Notes under the pieces: model-generated
Databases searched by the model: none
The model's input: the letters and a program-made list of their open reading frames with translations, nothing else
Told to the model about the DNA's origin: nothing
From: an uncultured Mesonia sp.
Lineage (GTDB): Bacteria; Bacteroidota; Bacteroidia; Flavobacteriales; Flavobacteriaceae
Direction of reading: 5' to 3'
DNA: 64,000 nt
NCBI GenBank assembly: GCA_958296185.1
Contig: CATQIB010000001.1
Location: 1-64,000, forward strand
Shown here: piece after piece, positions 29,275 to 39,248 of the stretch
How the letters are laid out: every line of letters starts with the position of its first letter
Position numbering within the stretch: position 1 is the first letter of the stretch
Position numbers and translations under genes: made by a program

Positions 29275-30189
29275 ATGCAGCATTCGGTGCTTAAATGGGT
29301 TTACTTGTTCGCACTTTCCTTGGTATGGGGAAGTTCTTTCATACTTATAAAAAAAGGTTTAGTTGGTTTAACTCCCTTGCAATTGGGGTCTTTGCGTATT
29401 TGTTTGGCCGCTTTATTCTTAATGATTATCGGCGCTAGAAGTCTTAAAAAAATACCAAAGGCTTCCTGGCGTTATATTATTCTATCGGCATTTCTTGGAA
29501 GTTTTTTTCCTGCTTATTTGTTCGCTTTTGCCGAATTAGAAGTAGATAGTGCTGTGGTATCTATTCTTAACTCAACGGTTCCTATATTAGCAATAATTGT
29601 GGGAAGTTTATTCTTTGCTCAAAAAGCCAGTAAAAAGCAGACGATAGGGGTAATAATTGGCTTAATAGGTAGTTTAATACTCATCGGTAGTGGCGCAACT
29701 ACTAATAAAGATCAGAATTATTGGTTCGCCTTGTTGCCTTTGTTTGCCACGACGATGTATGCTTTTAATGTTCATATTATCAAAACTTATCTTCAGAATA
29801 TATCCGCCTTAAGCATCACAGTGGGTTGTTTTGTAGTTTTATTTTTTCCAGCGCTTTTTTATTTGCTTTTCAGCGGATTTTTTACAGTTAGATTGCTTAA
29901 TGATCCCATTGTATATGAATCTATGGGTTATATTGCGATTTTAGCAATTGTAGGCACTGGTATTGCTAAAATTTTATTCAATAGATTGGTGCAACTTTCT
30001 AGTCCTGTTTTTACCACATCGGTTACTTATTTAATTCCTGTAGTAGCTTTATTCTGGGGTTTTTTAGATGGTGAAAAATTTGGTTGGATGCAAGCCTTTG
30101 GCGGTTTTGTGGTGCTAATTGGAGTGTTTTACGCTAACAAAAGAAAAACTAGAAAATCTTATAAGCAAGCCAAACAAATCAATACATAA
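29275..30189 (+). CDS. EamA/DMT-family transporter
   Basis: About 304 residues with ten hydrophobic segments and two EamA repeats: LSLVWGSSFILIKKGLVGLTP opens the first and the second begins near residue 150. Members export metabolites; the substrate is not predictable. ATG 29275 is preferred over TTG 29260, which adds only KKE-rich residues. It ends at a bidirectional terminator facing the M16 peptidases. Confidence 0.88.
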   Translation: MQHSVLKWVYLFALSLVWGSSFILIKKGLVGLTPLQLGSLRICLAALFLMIIGARSLKKIPKASWRYIILSAFLGSFFPAYLFAFAELEVDSAVVSILNSTVPILAIIVGSLFFAQKASKKQTIGVIIGLIGSLILIGSGATTNKDQNYWFALLPLFATTMYAFNVHIIKTYLQNISALSITVGCFVVLFFPALFYLLFSGFFTVRLLNDPIVYESMGYIAILAIVGTGIAKILFNRLVQLSSPVFTTSVTYLIPVVALFWGFLDGEKFGWMQAFGGFVVLIGVFYANKRKTRKSYKQAKQINT

Positions 30190-30226
30190 AAAAAGGTCTG
30201 ATTCTTTTTTGAAAACCAGACCTTTT
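30190..30226. terminator. Bidirectional terminator
   Basis: AAAAGGTCTG (30191-30200) pairs perfectly with CAGACCTTTT (30217-30226) around a 16-base loop, between convergent genes. Confidence 0.8.
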
Positions 30227-30246
30227 AAAGATTTATCGCATTTAGA

Positions 30247-32316
30247 TTATTCGAAATCCTTACTGCTTACTCCTTTATTAATAGTAACATTTTTCATGTT
30301 AATATCTAAATTTTGAGGTCCCATGCTCATTGTCATTGAGTGTGGAATTTTAACTCCATCTACCTCTTTGTAGTTTCCGTAACCAACTGTATTGCTAACG
30401 GTTTGTCCCATTTGTTCTGCGGTTGTAACCGACTGGATTTTAAGGCCAGTATCTACACTATAAAAATCCTGTGTGTTTTCGGTAGTTTGAACCGCGTAAG
30501 CTTTTTTACCGTCAACCATTTCAATACCTGTTAATTTGGCATCGGCAGGTACGTTTAATTCAGGAAATAATCCACCAGATTTTTTGGCATCCTTGATTTG
30601 TTCTGGGGTAAAGTCGATTTTTTGACCCTGAGCCATCACGTATCCAGTTTCACCATCAAAAACTTCTTTACTCATTGTCATTCCATTCATACTTACCACT
30701 CTAGCATATTCACCTTTCTGGGTGCTTTTGATGTTAAAGTTAAGTGTCATCCCTTGAATTTTTCCTTCGCCTTCCATGGCTAGGCTTTTAACATCCTTAA
30801 GTTTTTCTTTTCCACCAATAGCGTTTAGATAGTCGTTATAAACAGTTTCAACGTTTACACCTTCTGGAAGCGCTATTTTGTAAACTGGGCGATCTACCTT
30901 ATTACCTTCTTTATCGAAATAAAAGACTGGAACTTTTTTACCATTTAAGTGGATGTTCTCTAAATTTTCTAATATTTCTGAACCTTTACCTGCTACTACA
31001 ATTTGCATCTTATCTGTTTTGTAGTATTTATTAGCAACACGTAAAATATCTTCTGGGGTTACCGCATTGATTTTTTCTAAAAATGTCACGTAGAAATTTT
31101 CAGGTAAATCGTTAGTTTCGATATTTAGTGCATAATTAGCAACAGTTGAAGGGCTTTCTAAGCGCATTACAAAATCTCCTGCAAATTGACTTTTAGCATT
31201 ATTTAAATCCTCAAAAGAAACCGGTTCTGTTTTTATACGGTTAAATTCCTTAAACGATTCTACAATAGCACTATCGGTAACTGCATTTCTTACGCTGGTT
31301 GATGCTACAAAGCGGCTTGCATACTTGTCTGAACCTGTACTTGTTCTGGCTCCGTATGTCCAACCGTGTTCTTCACGTAAGTTCATGTTCAAGTAACTTC
31401 CGAATGCTCCTCCTAAGATTTGATTAGCTAATAAAACAGGGAAATAGTCTTCATCGGCCATTTTTAAGTCAATAGCATTCTGTATACGCAACTCGCTTTG
31501 TACGGCATTGGGTACATCGATGAAGTTAACTTGAGTGTATTGTACTGTAGGTAAATTAGGAAGCGCTGCCGCTGGAGGCGTGTCTGCCTGCCAAGATTTG
31601 AAATTCTTCTTAACTAACTTCTTAACTTCTTTGGTTTTGATATCACCTACAACCACCAAGTATGCATTTTTCGGAGATATGTAATTTTGGTAATATTTCT
31701 TTACATCATTTAAACTTACGTTTTCCACAGACTCCTCTGTGGCAAATTCCCCGTAAGGGTGATTTTTACCGTATACTAGAGCAGAAGAAACGTTGCTAGC
31801 AATAGCTCCAGCGCTTTTGGCACTAGATTTTATACCTTCGATTAATTTTGCCTTTTCAGCATCAAATTCTTCTTGGCTGAATTTTGGCATTAGTAAACCT
31901 TCTGCCATAAGCCCAAATACTTCTGGGAAGAATTTAGATAATGAGGCTGCGCTAGCGCTAGAAGTTCCGTATCCTACTCTAGCTCCTAAAAAGTCAATAC
32001 GCTCATTGAACGCGTCTTTGCTAGTGTTTTGCGTTCCAGTACCCATAAGTGCACTAAAAAGGGCTTTAACGCCTTCTTTGTTACCTTCTGAATGTGGTTT
32101 GTTATCTATGATTAATGTGGCGCTTACCCTTGGTAACTTGTGGTTTTCAACCACCAATACCTTTAGGCCATTTTTAAGCGTAAAAGTATCTGGTTGTCCT
32201 AAGTTGATTTTTGGGGCTGGCCCGGGCTGTGGTTGTTTAGATCGATCTATTTGTGCGTGTGCTCCAAAGAGAGAAACACATAGAAATAGAATGGTAAATA
32301 TTTTAAATTTATTCAT
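30247..32316 (-). CDS. M16 (insulinase-family) subunit without the zinc motif, with a LolA-like tail
   Basis: 689 residues. Signal peptide (cleavage after GAHA, about residue 21), then two M16 halves (about 40-460). The zinc motif HxxEH is absent where expected (EGNKEGVKALFSALM), but EEHGWTYGARTS, the substrate-binding motif of the non-catalytic partner, is present. Residues about 480-689 form an extra beta-rich domain resembling LolA/lipoprotein-sorting proteins (LKDVKSLAMEGEGKIQGM). It pairs with the catalytic M16 subunit encoded 7 bases upstream and acts in the periplasm or on the outer membrane. Confidence 0.88.
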   Translation of the reverse strand: MNKFKIFTILFLCVSLFGAHAQIDRSKQPQPGPAPKINLGQPDTFTLKNGLKVLVVENHKLPRVSATLIIDNKPHSEGNKEGVKALFSALMGTGTQNTSKDAFNERIDFLGARVGYGTSSASAASLSKFFPEVFGLMAEGLLMPKFSQEEFDAEKAKLIEGIKSSAKSAGAIASNVSSALVYGKNHPYGEFATEESVENVSLNDVKKYYQNYISPKNAYLVVVGDIKTKEVKKLVKKNFKSWQADTPPAAALPNLPTVQYTQVNFIDVPNAVQSELRIQNAIDLKMADEDYFPVLLANQILGGAFGSYLNMNLREEHGWTYGARTSTGSDKYASRFVASTSVRNAVTDSAIVESFKEFNRIKTEPVSFEDLNNAKSQFAGDFVMRLESPSTVANYALNIETNDLPENFYVTFLEKINAVTPEDILRVANKYYKTDKMQIVVAGKGSEILENLENIHLNGKKVPVFYFDKEGNKVDRPVYKIALPEGVNVETVYNDYLNAIGGKEKLKDVKSLAMEGEGKIQGMTLNFNIKSTQKGEYARVVSMNGMTMSKEVFDGETGYVMAQGQKIDFTPEQIKDAKKSGGLFPELNVPADAKLTGIEMVDGKKAYAVQTTENTQDFYSVDTGLKIQSVTTAEQMGQTVSNTVGYGNYKEVDGVKIPHSMTMSMGPQNLDINMKNVTINKGVSSKDFE

Positions 32317-32323
32317 GTTTTTT

Positions 32324-33652
32324 TTATTTAGCGTCTTCTGGTGTTGGTAAATAATCTAAATCAAGTCTTTGATTTTTGTTCAAGTACTTTTTAGCTACTT
32401 CTCTTATTTCTTCGCGTGTTATACTTCTATAGATGTCAATTTCTTCATTGATTAGATCTACGTCGCCGTATAACGTATGGTAGGTAGCTAAAGAAGAGGC
32501 AATACCCTGAATATTGCTGTTAGAGTTTACAAATCTATTTTCAAATTTATTTTGAAGCTTTTGATACTCCTTTTCGCTGATTAATTCGTTTTGTAGCTTT
32601 TCAATCTCCTCATCTATAGATTTTCCTAGCTGCTCAAGTGGCGTGTCACCCATTGCTAGAGCACCCATCACATAAGTTCCATAATCTTCTTGTGATCTAG
32701 GAAAAGCTAATACCTGTAAGGCTTCTTTATTTTCGTCAACCATTTTCTTATACATTCTAGAACTTTTACCATCGGTTAAAATAGAAGATATCATGTCTAA
32801 TACATAAGCATCTCTATCTTTCATTGAAGGTGTTCTGTACACATAAAGTTTCGCAGGAATCTGAATGTTATCATCATATTCGGTTGCTTTAATAGTTGAA
32901 GTAATAGGATCTTCTTTAACATTTACTCGTTCAACCTCTGGCTTAGCCTCAATTGGGCTAAAATATTGCTCGATTAATTTTTTAGTGTTAGCTTCTTCAA
33001 AATCACCGGCTACCACTAAAGTCGCATTATTGGGTCCGTAATACTTTTCAAAAAATGCCTTAAACTCATCTAATTGAGCGGCATCTAAATCTTCCATCGT
33101 TCCGATAACAGAATTTTTGTACGGATGTTTTTCAAACATATAAGGTGAGATTCCAGTGTTATAAAGAATCTTACCGTAAGGAGCGTTATCTATTCGCGAT
33201 CTTTTCTCTTCCTTTACCACTTCGTTTTGAGTGTCTACGCCGATTTGGTTGATAACTGGGTGCAACATACGTTCTGACTCCATCCATAACCCAAGTTCCA
33301 AGTTGTTTGAAGGGAAGGTCTCATAGTAATAGGTTCTGTCTTGCGTGGTGTTGGCGTTGTTTCGACCGCCGTTGGCGGCTACAATATTAAACCATTCGCC
33401 GCGTGGAATATTTTCGGTACCTTCAAAAAGTAGGTGTTCAAAAAAGTGTGCAAATCCCGAGCGTCCTTCTTCTTCATCTTTAGCTCCTACGTGATACATT
33501 ACTGCCACAGTAACAACAGGAGCAGTATTATCTTGATGTAAGATTACATCAAGACCGTTGTCTAGGGTATACTTGCTAAATTCAACTTGTTGGGCAAAAG
33601 CCCCAAAAGTCAAAAGTAACGAACACACCGTTAAGCTGATTTTTTTAATCAT
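32324..33652 (-). CDS. M16 (insulinase-family) zinc peptidase, catalytic subunit
   Basis: 442 residues. Signal peptide ending FGAFAQ, then the zinc site HFFEHLLFEGTENIPRG (HxxEH at about 69-73) with the third ligand Glu in NEVVKEEKRSR (about 143). The C-terminal half carries the second M16 domain. It forms a two-gene operon with the inactive partner, as in bacterial two-subunit M16 enzymes. Substrate unknown. Confidence 0.92.
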   Translation of the reverse strand: MIKKISLTVCSLLLTFGAFAQQVEFSKYTLDNGLDVILHQDNTAPVVTVAVMYHVGAKDEEEGRSGFAHFFEHLLFEGTENIPRGEWFNIVAANGGRNNANTTQDRTYYYETFPSNNLELGLWMESERMLHPVINQIGVDTQNEVVKEEKRSRIDNAPYGKILYNTGISPYMFEKHPYKNSVIGTMEDLDAAQLDEFKAFFEKYYGPNNATLVVAGDFEEANTKKLIEQYFSPIEAKPEVERVNVKEDPITSTIKATEYDDNIQIPAKLYVYRTPSMKDRDAYVLDMISSILTDGKSSRMYKKMVDENKEALQVLAFPRSQEDYGTYVMGALAMGDTPLEQLGKSIDEEIEKLQNELISEKEYQKLQNKFENRFVNSNSNIQGIASSLATYHTLYGDVDLINEEIDIYRSITREEIREVAKKYLNKNQRLDLDYLPTPEDAK

Positions 33653-33819
33653 GTTTTATTTGTTTAGTTATTTATTAAATAAGACTCCAAAAATACAAAT
33701 TTGTTACAAAAATAGGTTGTAATTTTCAATTAGCTGAAAATTACCAGATTAAGTTAAATTTAACAAGAACTTAATTAATAACTTATTCCTTTTTAATTAA
33801 ATTTAGAGAAACAAAAATT

Positions 33820-34305
33820 ATGATTATGAGAAAACAAAATATTCCTATAATTTACGGCTTTGGGATAGCTGTAATGCTAAGTGCTTATTTTCTAATCCTA
33901 GCTCTTTTCGGGTTGCATGTTTACCCGGCTTTTAGTTTTTTTAATGCAGTGATTACTAGTGCTGGTATTTTTCTTTGTATTCGAGCTTACAAGCGCAATA
34001 TCGAATCTGAATTCAATTATCAAGATGGTTTTACTGCAGGTCTAACCTCAGGATTCATCGCCAGTATACTATTTACTTTGTTTTTTGGTGTGTATGCTAC
34101 ACATTTGCAGCCTGACTTTTTAGAACAAATGGATATAAAATTGATTAATAATTTTGCACTGCTTTTATTCATTGTAGCAATAATGGGTTTTGCTACGACT
34201 TTAGTAGTTACTTTAACTTTTATGCAGTTGTTTAAAAACTCTTGGAATGCGAAGAAACATCCTGTAAACGAGTATAAAAAAAATCATGAGCATATTGTGA
34301 ATTAG
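33820..34305 (+). CDS. DUF4199 membrane protein
   Basis: 161 residues, four hydrophobic segments. The DUF4199 mark FNYQDGFTAGLTSGFIAS lies at about 67-84. Bacteroidota-specific and of unknown function. ATGs at 33820 and 33826 are both possible; the difference is two residues. Confidence 0.82.
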   Translation: MIMRKQNIPIIYGFGIAVMLSAYFLILALFGLHVYPAFSFFNAVITSAGIFLCIRAYKRNIESEFNYQDGFTAGLTSGFIASILFTLFFGVYATHLQPDFLEQMDIKLINNFALLLFIVAIMGFATTLVVTLTFMQLFKNSWNAKKHPVNEYKKNHEHIVN

Positions 34306-34324
34306 AAAAATAGACGTATATTTG
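34295..34324 (+). promoter_or_regulatory. Promoter of rplU-rpmA
   Basis: TTG at 34295-34297, 19 bp, then TATATTTG at 34317-34324, followed 29 bases later by the rplU start. It overlaps the 3' end of the DUF4199 gene. A textbook Bacteroidota promoter. Confidence 0.72.
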
Positions 34325-34353
34325 CATCCGTTTTAATTAAATAAATTTACGCT

Positions 34354-34827
34354 ATGTACGCAATTGTAGAGATAGCAGGGCAGCAATTTAAGGTTGCAAA
34401 AGACCAAAAAGTGTTTGTTCACCGTTTAGCAGGAGAAGAGGGAGATGAGATCTCTTTCGATAAAGTTCTTTTAGCTGGTAATGGTGATGATATTACTGTT
34501 GGCGCCCCGGCTATAGAAGGAGCTCTTGTTGGAGCCAAGATTACTAGACATCTTAAAGGAGATAAAGTAATTGTATTCAAAAAGAAGCGCAGAAAAGGTT
34601 ATCGTGTGAAAAATGGTCACCGTCAGGCATTGACAGAGATCGTTATTAACGATATTTCGCTTAAAGGAGGTAAAAAGGCAGAGGCTAAAGCCGAATCAAA
34701 ATCTAAAGAAGATAAAGATTTAAGTAGTTACACAGTAGCTGAGCTTAAAGAAATGGCCAAAGAAAAAGGTCTTGAAGGTTACTCTTCTTTAAAGAAAGCT
34801 GAGCTTATTGAAGCTTTAAGCAAATAA
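34354..34827 (+). CDS. rplU: Ribosomal protein bL21 with an extra C-terminal SAP/HeH-like module
   Basis: 157 residues. The first 103 are normal L21: MYAIVEIAGQQFKVAKDQ at the start and KRRKGYRVKNGHRQALTEIV at the RNA-binding end. After a Lys/Glu-rich linker the last 35 residues, YTVAELKEMAKEKGLEGYSS and then KKAELIEALSK, form a helix-extension-helix (SAP/Rho-N-like) pattern that E. coli L21 lacks. Such extensions occur in Bacteroidota L21 proteins; their role is unknown. Confidence 0.95.
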   Translation: MYAIVEIAGQQFKVAKDQKVFVHRLAGEEGDEISFDKVLLAGNGDDITVGAPAIEGALVGAKITRHLKGDKVIVFKKKRRKGYRVKNGHRQALTEIVINDISLKGGKKAEAKAESKSKEDKDLSSYTVAELKEMAKEKGLEGYSSLKKAELIEALSK

Positions 34828-34852
34828 GTATTAATTTTAAAATTTACGTAAA

Positions 34853-35113
34853 ATGGCACATAAAAAAGGAGTAGGTAGTTCGAAGAACGGTAGAGAGTCA
34901 GAATCGAAACGTCTTGGAGTTAAAATCTTTGGAGGGCAGGCAGCTGTTGCTGGTAATATTATCGTTAGACAACGTGGTACGGCACACAATCCTGGTGAAA
35001 ACGTTTATGCAGGTAAAGATCATACTTTACATGCAAAAATTGATGGTATTGTTAAATTTACGAAGAAGAAAAACAATAAATCATATGTTTCTATAGAGCC
35101 TTTTGAAGCTTAG
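34853..35113 (+). CDS. rpmA: Ribosomal protein bL27
   Basis: 86 residues: [20 protein letters not shown], then [20 protein letters not shown], standard for L27. No N-terminal extension needing protease cleavage is seen. Downstream of rplU by 25 bases, followed by a strong terminator. Confidence 0.97.
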   Translation: MAHKKGVGSSKNGRESESKRLGVKIFGGQAAVAGNIIVRQRGTAHNPGENVYAGKDHTLHAKIDGIVKFTKKKNNKSYVSIEPFEA

Positions 35114-35136
35114 AAATATATCGTGAATAAATTTAG

Positions 35137-35168
35137 AAAACCTCTAACCTAGTGTTAGAGGTTTTTTT
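35137..35168 (+). terminator. rplU-rpmA terminator
   Basis: CCTCTAAC (35141-35148) pairs with GTTAGAGG (35154-35161), extended by A/T pairs, with a run of seven T. Confidence 0.88.
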
Positions 35169-35243
35169 GTTATATTTTTTTTAAAATGCCTAGAGGTAGC
35201 GTAATTTCCAATTAACTTAGAATTCTAAATAAAATATTTGATT

Positions 35244-35822
35244 ATGAAAAGAGTTTATGTAAGCATGGCACTAGCTGCCGCAATTTTAAGTACGAGTTGT
35301 TTAGGGTCCTTCAGCGCTTTTAATGGGTTGAAAGATTGGAATCAACAAGCCACAAATAATAAATATGTTAATAATGTTATTTTTTGGGGACTAAATATTA
35401 TTCCTGTTTATGGTTTGTTCTTTTTAGGGGATGCAATTATTTTTAATGTAATAGAATTCTGGTCAGGTTCAAATCCGATAGCCATGAAACCTGGTGAAAT
35501 GGAATCGCAAATCATAACTCACGAAGGAGTAACGTATGAATTAATTGCAACTACCAACACTATTAAAGTTAATGTTCTTGACGGAAAGGATGAAGGTCGT
35601 AGTGCCACCTTCTTTTATTCACCAGAAGAACAATCTTGGAATTTAAAGCAAGAAAATAAGGGTGCGATTAAACTCGCAGCCATCGAAGAGGGAAGTTATG
35701 TTGTTTATTTACCAGAAGGCGAAATCGTTAAAATGAACGCTGCGACGACCACAGAAAATGGATTGGCTATTTTAAATAGTAAACTGGTTAATTATAATGA
35801 AGCCTTAGTTTCTAATCAGTAA
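35244..35822 (+). CDS. DUF3332 lipoprotein
   Basis: About 192 residues from ATG 35244 (the frame opens at TTG 35238). Lipobox ILSTSC, then the DUF3332 signature: SFSAFNGLKDWNQ, FWGLNIIPVYGLFFLGDAII and NVIEFWSGSNP. Function unknown; predicted envelope location. It ends in a shared terminator with ahcY. Confidence 0.88.
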   Translation: MKRVYVSMALAAAILSTSCLGSFSAFNGLKDWNQQATNNKYVNNVIFWGLNIIPVYGLFFLGDAIIFNVIEFWSGSNPIAMKPGEMESQIITHEGVTYELIATTNTIKVNVLDGKDEGRSATFFYSPEEQSWNLKQENKGAIKLAAIEEGSYVVYLPEGEIVKMNAATTTENGLAILNSKLVNYNEALVSNQ

Positions 35823-35840
35823 AAGAAAAGTTTTGCAAAT

Positions 35841-35872
35841 AAAAAAGCCGCGCTCCTTTGCGCGGCTTTTTT
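35841..35872. terminator. Bidirectional terminator between the DUF3332 gene and ahcY
   Basis: GCCGCGC (35847-35853) pairs with GCGCGGC (35860-35866), flanked by six A and six T so that it works both ways. Confidence 0.9.
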
Positions 35873-35891
35873 ATTTGAAAGGTTTTATTCC

Positions 35892-37208
35892 TTAATAGCG
35901 GTAGTATTCAGGTTTAAACGGTCCCTTCACTTCAACTCCTATATATTTTGCTTGGTCTTCAGAAAGATCAGTTAACTCAACGCCTATTTTTTCTAGGTGT
36001 AAGGCAGCTACTTTCTCGTCTAAGTGTTTAGGAAGCATGTAAACTTCATTTTTATATTTATCGCTATGATTCCATAACTCAATTTGAGCTAAAGTTTGGT
36101 TGGTAAACGAATTACTCATTACAAAACTAGGGTGTCCTGTAGCACAACCTAGATTCACCAATCTACCTTCGGCAAGAAGTATAATATCATTTCCATTCAC
36201 CGTGTATTTATCAACTTGCGGCTTAATCTCGGTTTTAGATTCTCCATGATTTTCGTTCAGCCAAGCCACATCGATTTCATTATCAAAATGACCAATATTA
36301 CATACAATAGTTTTATCTTTCATGGCTTCAAAATGCTCACCTCGAACAATATCCTTGTTGCCTGTTGTTGTGATTACAATATCGGCTTTCGGTAACACCG
36401 TTTCAAGGCGTTTTACTTCGAAACCATCCATAGCTGCTTGTAATGCACAAATAGGGTCAATTTCGGTTACCGTTACTATCGATCCGGCTCCTCTAAATGA
36501 AGCGGCCGTACCTTTTCCTACATCTCCATACCCGCATACCACTACACGTTTTCCTGCAAGCATAACATCTGTAGCTCTTCGAATAGCATCTACGGCACTT
36601 TCTCTACACCCGTATTTATTATCGAACTTAGATTTTGTTACCGAGTCATTTACATTGATGGCTGGCATAGGCAGGGTGCCGTTTTTCATACGTTCGTATA
36701 AACGATGCACTCCCGTGGTAGTTTCTTCAGAAAGACCTTTAATGTCCTTGGCCAATTCTGGGTAACGATCTAAAACCATATTGGTTAAATCTCCACCATC
36801 ATCCAAAATCATATTTAAGGGCTTGCGCTCTTCTCCAAAAAATAATGTTTGTTCAATACACCAGTCAAACTCTTCCTCGTTCATCCCTTTCCACGCATAT
36901 ACAGGAATCCCAGCTTGAGCAATTGCTGCTGCGGCTTGATCTTGTGTAGAAAAAATATTACAAGAACTCCAAGTAACTTCCGCGCCAAGCGCCACTAATG
37001 TCTCAATTAAGACTGCGGTTTGTATAGTCATATGCAGGCAACCTGCTATTCTTGCACCTTTAAGCGGTTGTTGGTCTTTGTACTCCTCGCGTAATGCCAT
37101 TAGTCCAGGCATTTCGGCCTCAGCCAACTCGATTTCTTTGCGCCCCCAATCGGCTAAGCTAATATCTTTTACTTTATATGGTACATAACCTACTGTTTTC
37201 GTGCTCAT
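35892..37208 (-). CDS. ahcY: Adenosylhomocysteinase
   Basis: Hydrolyses S-adenosylhomocysteine to adenosine and homocysteine, keeping methylation reactions going. 438 residues. Substrate domain near the start ([20 protein letters not shown], about 50), NAD-binding [18 protein letters not shown] (about 222) and the C-terminal KPEYYRY contact. The start is the ATG at 37208. Divergent from the phosphopantetheinyl transferase. Confidence 0.97.
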   Translation of the reverse strand: MSTKTVGYVPYKVKDISLADWGRKEIELAEAEMPGLMALREEYKDQQPLKGARIAGCLHMTIQTAVLIETLVALGAEVTWSSCNIFSTQDQAAAAIAQAGIPVYAWKGMNEEEFDWCIEQTLFFGEERKPLNMILDDGGDLTNMVLDRYPELAKDIKGLSEETTTGVHRLYERMKNGTLPMPAINVNDSVTKSKFDNKYGCRESAVDAIRRATDVMLAGKRVVVCGYGDVGKGTAASFRGAGSIVTVTEIDPICALQAAMDGFEVKRLETVLPKADIVITTTGNKDIVRGEHFEAMKDKTIVCNIGHFDNEIDVAWLNENHGESKTEIKPQVDKYTVNGNDIILLAEGRLVNLGCATGHPSFVMSNSFTNQTLAQIELWNHSDKYKNEVYMLPKHLDEKVAALHLEKIGVELTDLSEDQAKYIGVEVKGPFKPEYYRY

Positions 37209-37267
37209 ATCCTTATATTTGTATTTATCAATTCATTTGCAAAAATACATAATAATCAAAGAACAGG

Positions 37268-37897
37268 ATGCCTCTTTATAAAAATATAACAATTGATGAG
37301 CGTACTAAAGTGCTCATTTGGAAGATAGAAGAGTCCTTAGCATTTTTGAGCGAATCAATTAAGCTTACGCCTCATTGCCAAAAACGTTTAAATTCGATGA
37401 AGTCTGAAATTCATCAACGTGGTTTTATGAGTATTCGTCATTTATTAGCTTTAGAAGGCTACGAAGATTGTGATTTGTATTATGATGATTTAGGCAAGCC
37501 GCATTTAAAAGATGGTAAGTATATTTCAATAACGCATTCATTTACCTTTACAGGGATAATTATTAGTGACAGGCCAGTTGGTATAGATATTGAAAAGCAG
37601 CGAGAAAAAATATTGCGAATAGCACACAAGTTCACCCCTATACAAGAGTATCATACCTTGGCTAACGATGAAGCCAAAATTAGAAAACTTACAATTGTTT
37701 GGGGGATTAAAGAATCGGTGTATAAAGTTTTAAGCATACCCGGGCTAAGATTTTTAGAGCATATCTATGTAGAGGACTTCGACTTTGATGCGGGATCAAC
37801 AACGGCTAGTGTAAGTCATCTTGCGCAGAGTGTTTACGAGGCTGCTTTTTTGGAATTTGAAGGTTTTACTTGTGCTTATATATTACCTAGCATCTAA
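37268..37897 (+). CDS. 4'-phosphopantetheinyl transferase superfamily protein
   Basis: 209 residues, the Sfp-type pseudodimer length. Metal/CoA-binding PVGIDIEKQREK (about 102) and catalytic WGIKESVYKVL (about 147), matching the (V/I)GxD and WxxKE(A/S)xxK motifs. It loads acyl- or peptidyl-carrier proteins. Its last base overlaps the next ATG, so the pair is translationally coupled. Confidence 0.9.
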   Translation: MPLYKNITIDERTKVLIWKIEESLAFLSESIKLTPHCQKRLNSMKSEIHQRGFMSIRHLLALEGYEDCDLYYDDLGKPHLKDGKYISITHSFTFTGIIISDRPVGIDIEKQREKILRIAHKFTPIQEYHTLANDEAKIRKLTIVWGIKESVYKVLSIPGLRFLEHIYVEDFDFDAGSTTASVSHLAQSVYEAAFLEFEGFTCAYILPSI

Positions 37898-38607
37898 TGC
37901 AAAATTCAATTGACAACCAAAAAATTTTAAAGTTTTTAAATACATCTACTGCGGGTTTGGCAATTCTTATTGATCCAGACAAAGAAGAGGTGGGTGATAT
38001 ACCTAAATTAATAAAGAGCTTACCGGTAGAAACAACTTGTTTATTAGTAGGAGGCAGCCGGGTGGAGCCAGGAAAAAGCGACTTGATTTGTAAAAATATT
38101 AAGCTATTTACTTCTTTACCCGTGATGTTATTTCCCGGTGATGAAAAACAACTAAGCTCTTATGTAGATGCAGTTTTATTTCTTTCTTTGGTTTCAGGAA
38201 GAAATCCAGAATTTTTAATTGACCAACATGTCAAGGCCGTACCGTTTTTAAGAAAACATACTCTTGAAGTCATTCCTACAGCCTATTTGTTAATTGACGG
38301 GGAAACAAGAACCGCCGTTAAAGAAGTGACGCAAACACAACCTATACCACAAGATTCGATTCAATTGATTGTAGATACTTGTTTAGCGGCAAAATTTTTG
38401 GGAATGCAATTGATTTATCTCGAAGCAGGTAGTGGAGCGCAAAGACCAGTTGATTTAAATATTATTAAAAGACTTAAACAAGAAATAGATCTGCCAATAA
38501 TGGTTGGGGGCGGTATTAGGAGTCTTAGCTTGGCGAAAGAATATTATAAAGCTGGTGCCCGAATGGTCGTAGTAGGAACCGCATTTGAACATAGAATTTT
38601 AAAATAG
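37897..38607 (+). CDS. Geranylgeranylglyceryl/heptaprenylglyceryl phosphate synthase
   Basis: 236 residues, TIM-barrel prenyltransferase (PcrB/GGGPS family, bacterial group II). AILIDPDKEEVGDI binds Mg (about 23), YLEAGSGAQRPV lies near 170, and the phosphate-binding end is VGGGIRSLSLAKEYYKAGA (about 201). It joins a polyprenyl diphosphate to sn-glycerol-1-phosphate, an archaeal-type ether-lipid step; orthologues occur in Flavobacterium. The prenyl chain used here cannot be read from sequence. Confidence 0.9.
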   Translation: MQNSIDNQKILKFLNTSTAGLAILIDPDKEEVGDIPKLIKSLPVETTCLLVGGSRVEPGKSDLICKNIKLFTSLPVMLFPGDEKQLSSYVDAVLFLSLVSGRNPEFLIDQHVKAVPFLRKHTLEVIPTAYLLIDGETRTAVKEVTQTQPIPQDSIQLIVDTCLAAKFLGMQLIYLEAGSGAQRPVDLNIIKRLKQEIDLPIMVGGGIRSLSLAKEYYKAGARMVVVGTAFEHRILK

Positions 38608-38612
38608 GAACG

Positions 38613-39248
38613 ATGAATTGGTTGGAGTGGTTTTTTGAGCCCTATATTGGTGTTTCTTGGCATCTAATATTACTTGAATTTGTGGCCGTAGTGTTCGGAT
38701 TTTTATCGGTTTGGTACTCTAAAGAAAATCATATTTGGGTGTATCCAACAGGAATCATAAACACCAGTATTTTTGTATACATCTTGTGGCATTACGGTTT
38801 ACTAGGTGATATGCTAATTAATGGATATTACTTTAGCATGAGCATCTTTGGCTGGTATCTATGGTCAAGGAAAAAAAATGGAGAAACTTTACATAAAATA
38901 AAACATGCCAATTTTAAAGAGCATTTCTACGGTATACTCCTATTTATTGCTACAGCTATATTTGTTATAGGCGTGTACACTGTATTTGAAAAGTGGGACG
39001 GCTGGATTTCTTATATGGATGTTTTCACCACGGCTATATTTTTTGTTGGCATGTGGCTTATGGCCAAACGCAAAATTGAAAATTGGATATTTTGGATTAT
39101 TGGTGATTTGGTTTCGATACCCTTGTATTTTTTTAAAGGATTGAATATGGCTGCAGTACAGTACATATTATTTACTATCATTGCGATTTACGGATATTAT
39201 TCATGGATAAAGATTTACAACAACAACCAAGTAATTGTATCAAAATAG
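38613..39248 (+). CDS. pnuC: PnuC-family vitamin transporter
   Basis: 211 residues, seven membrane segments. Family motifs include GFLSVWYSKENHIWVYPTG (about 30) and SIFGWYLWSRKK (about 80). PnuC members take up nicotinamide riboside; close relatives (PnuT) take up thiamine, and the two are hard to tell apart by eye. The next gene, a NadR-like kinase, would trap the substrate by phosphorylation. Its 3' end overlaps that gene by 46 bases. Confidence 0.88.
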   Translation: MNWLEWFFEPYIGVSWHLILLEFVAVVFGFLSVWYSKENHIWVYPTGIINTSIFVYILWHYGLLGDMLINGYYFSMSIFGWYLWSRKKNGETLHKIKHANFKEHFYGILLFIATAIFVIGVYTVFEKWDGWISYMDVFTTAIFFVGMWLMAKRKIENWIFWIIGDLVSIPLYFFKGLNMAAVQYILFTIIAIYGYYSWIKIYNNNQVIVSK

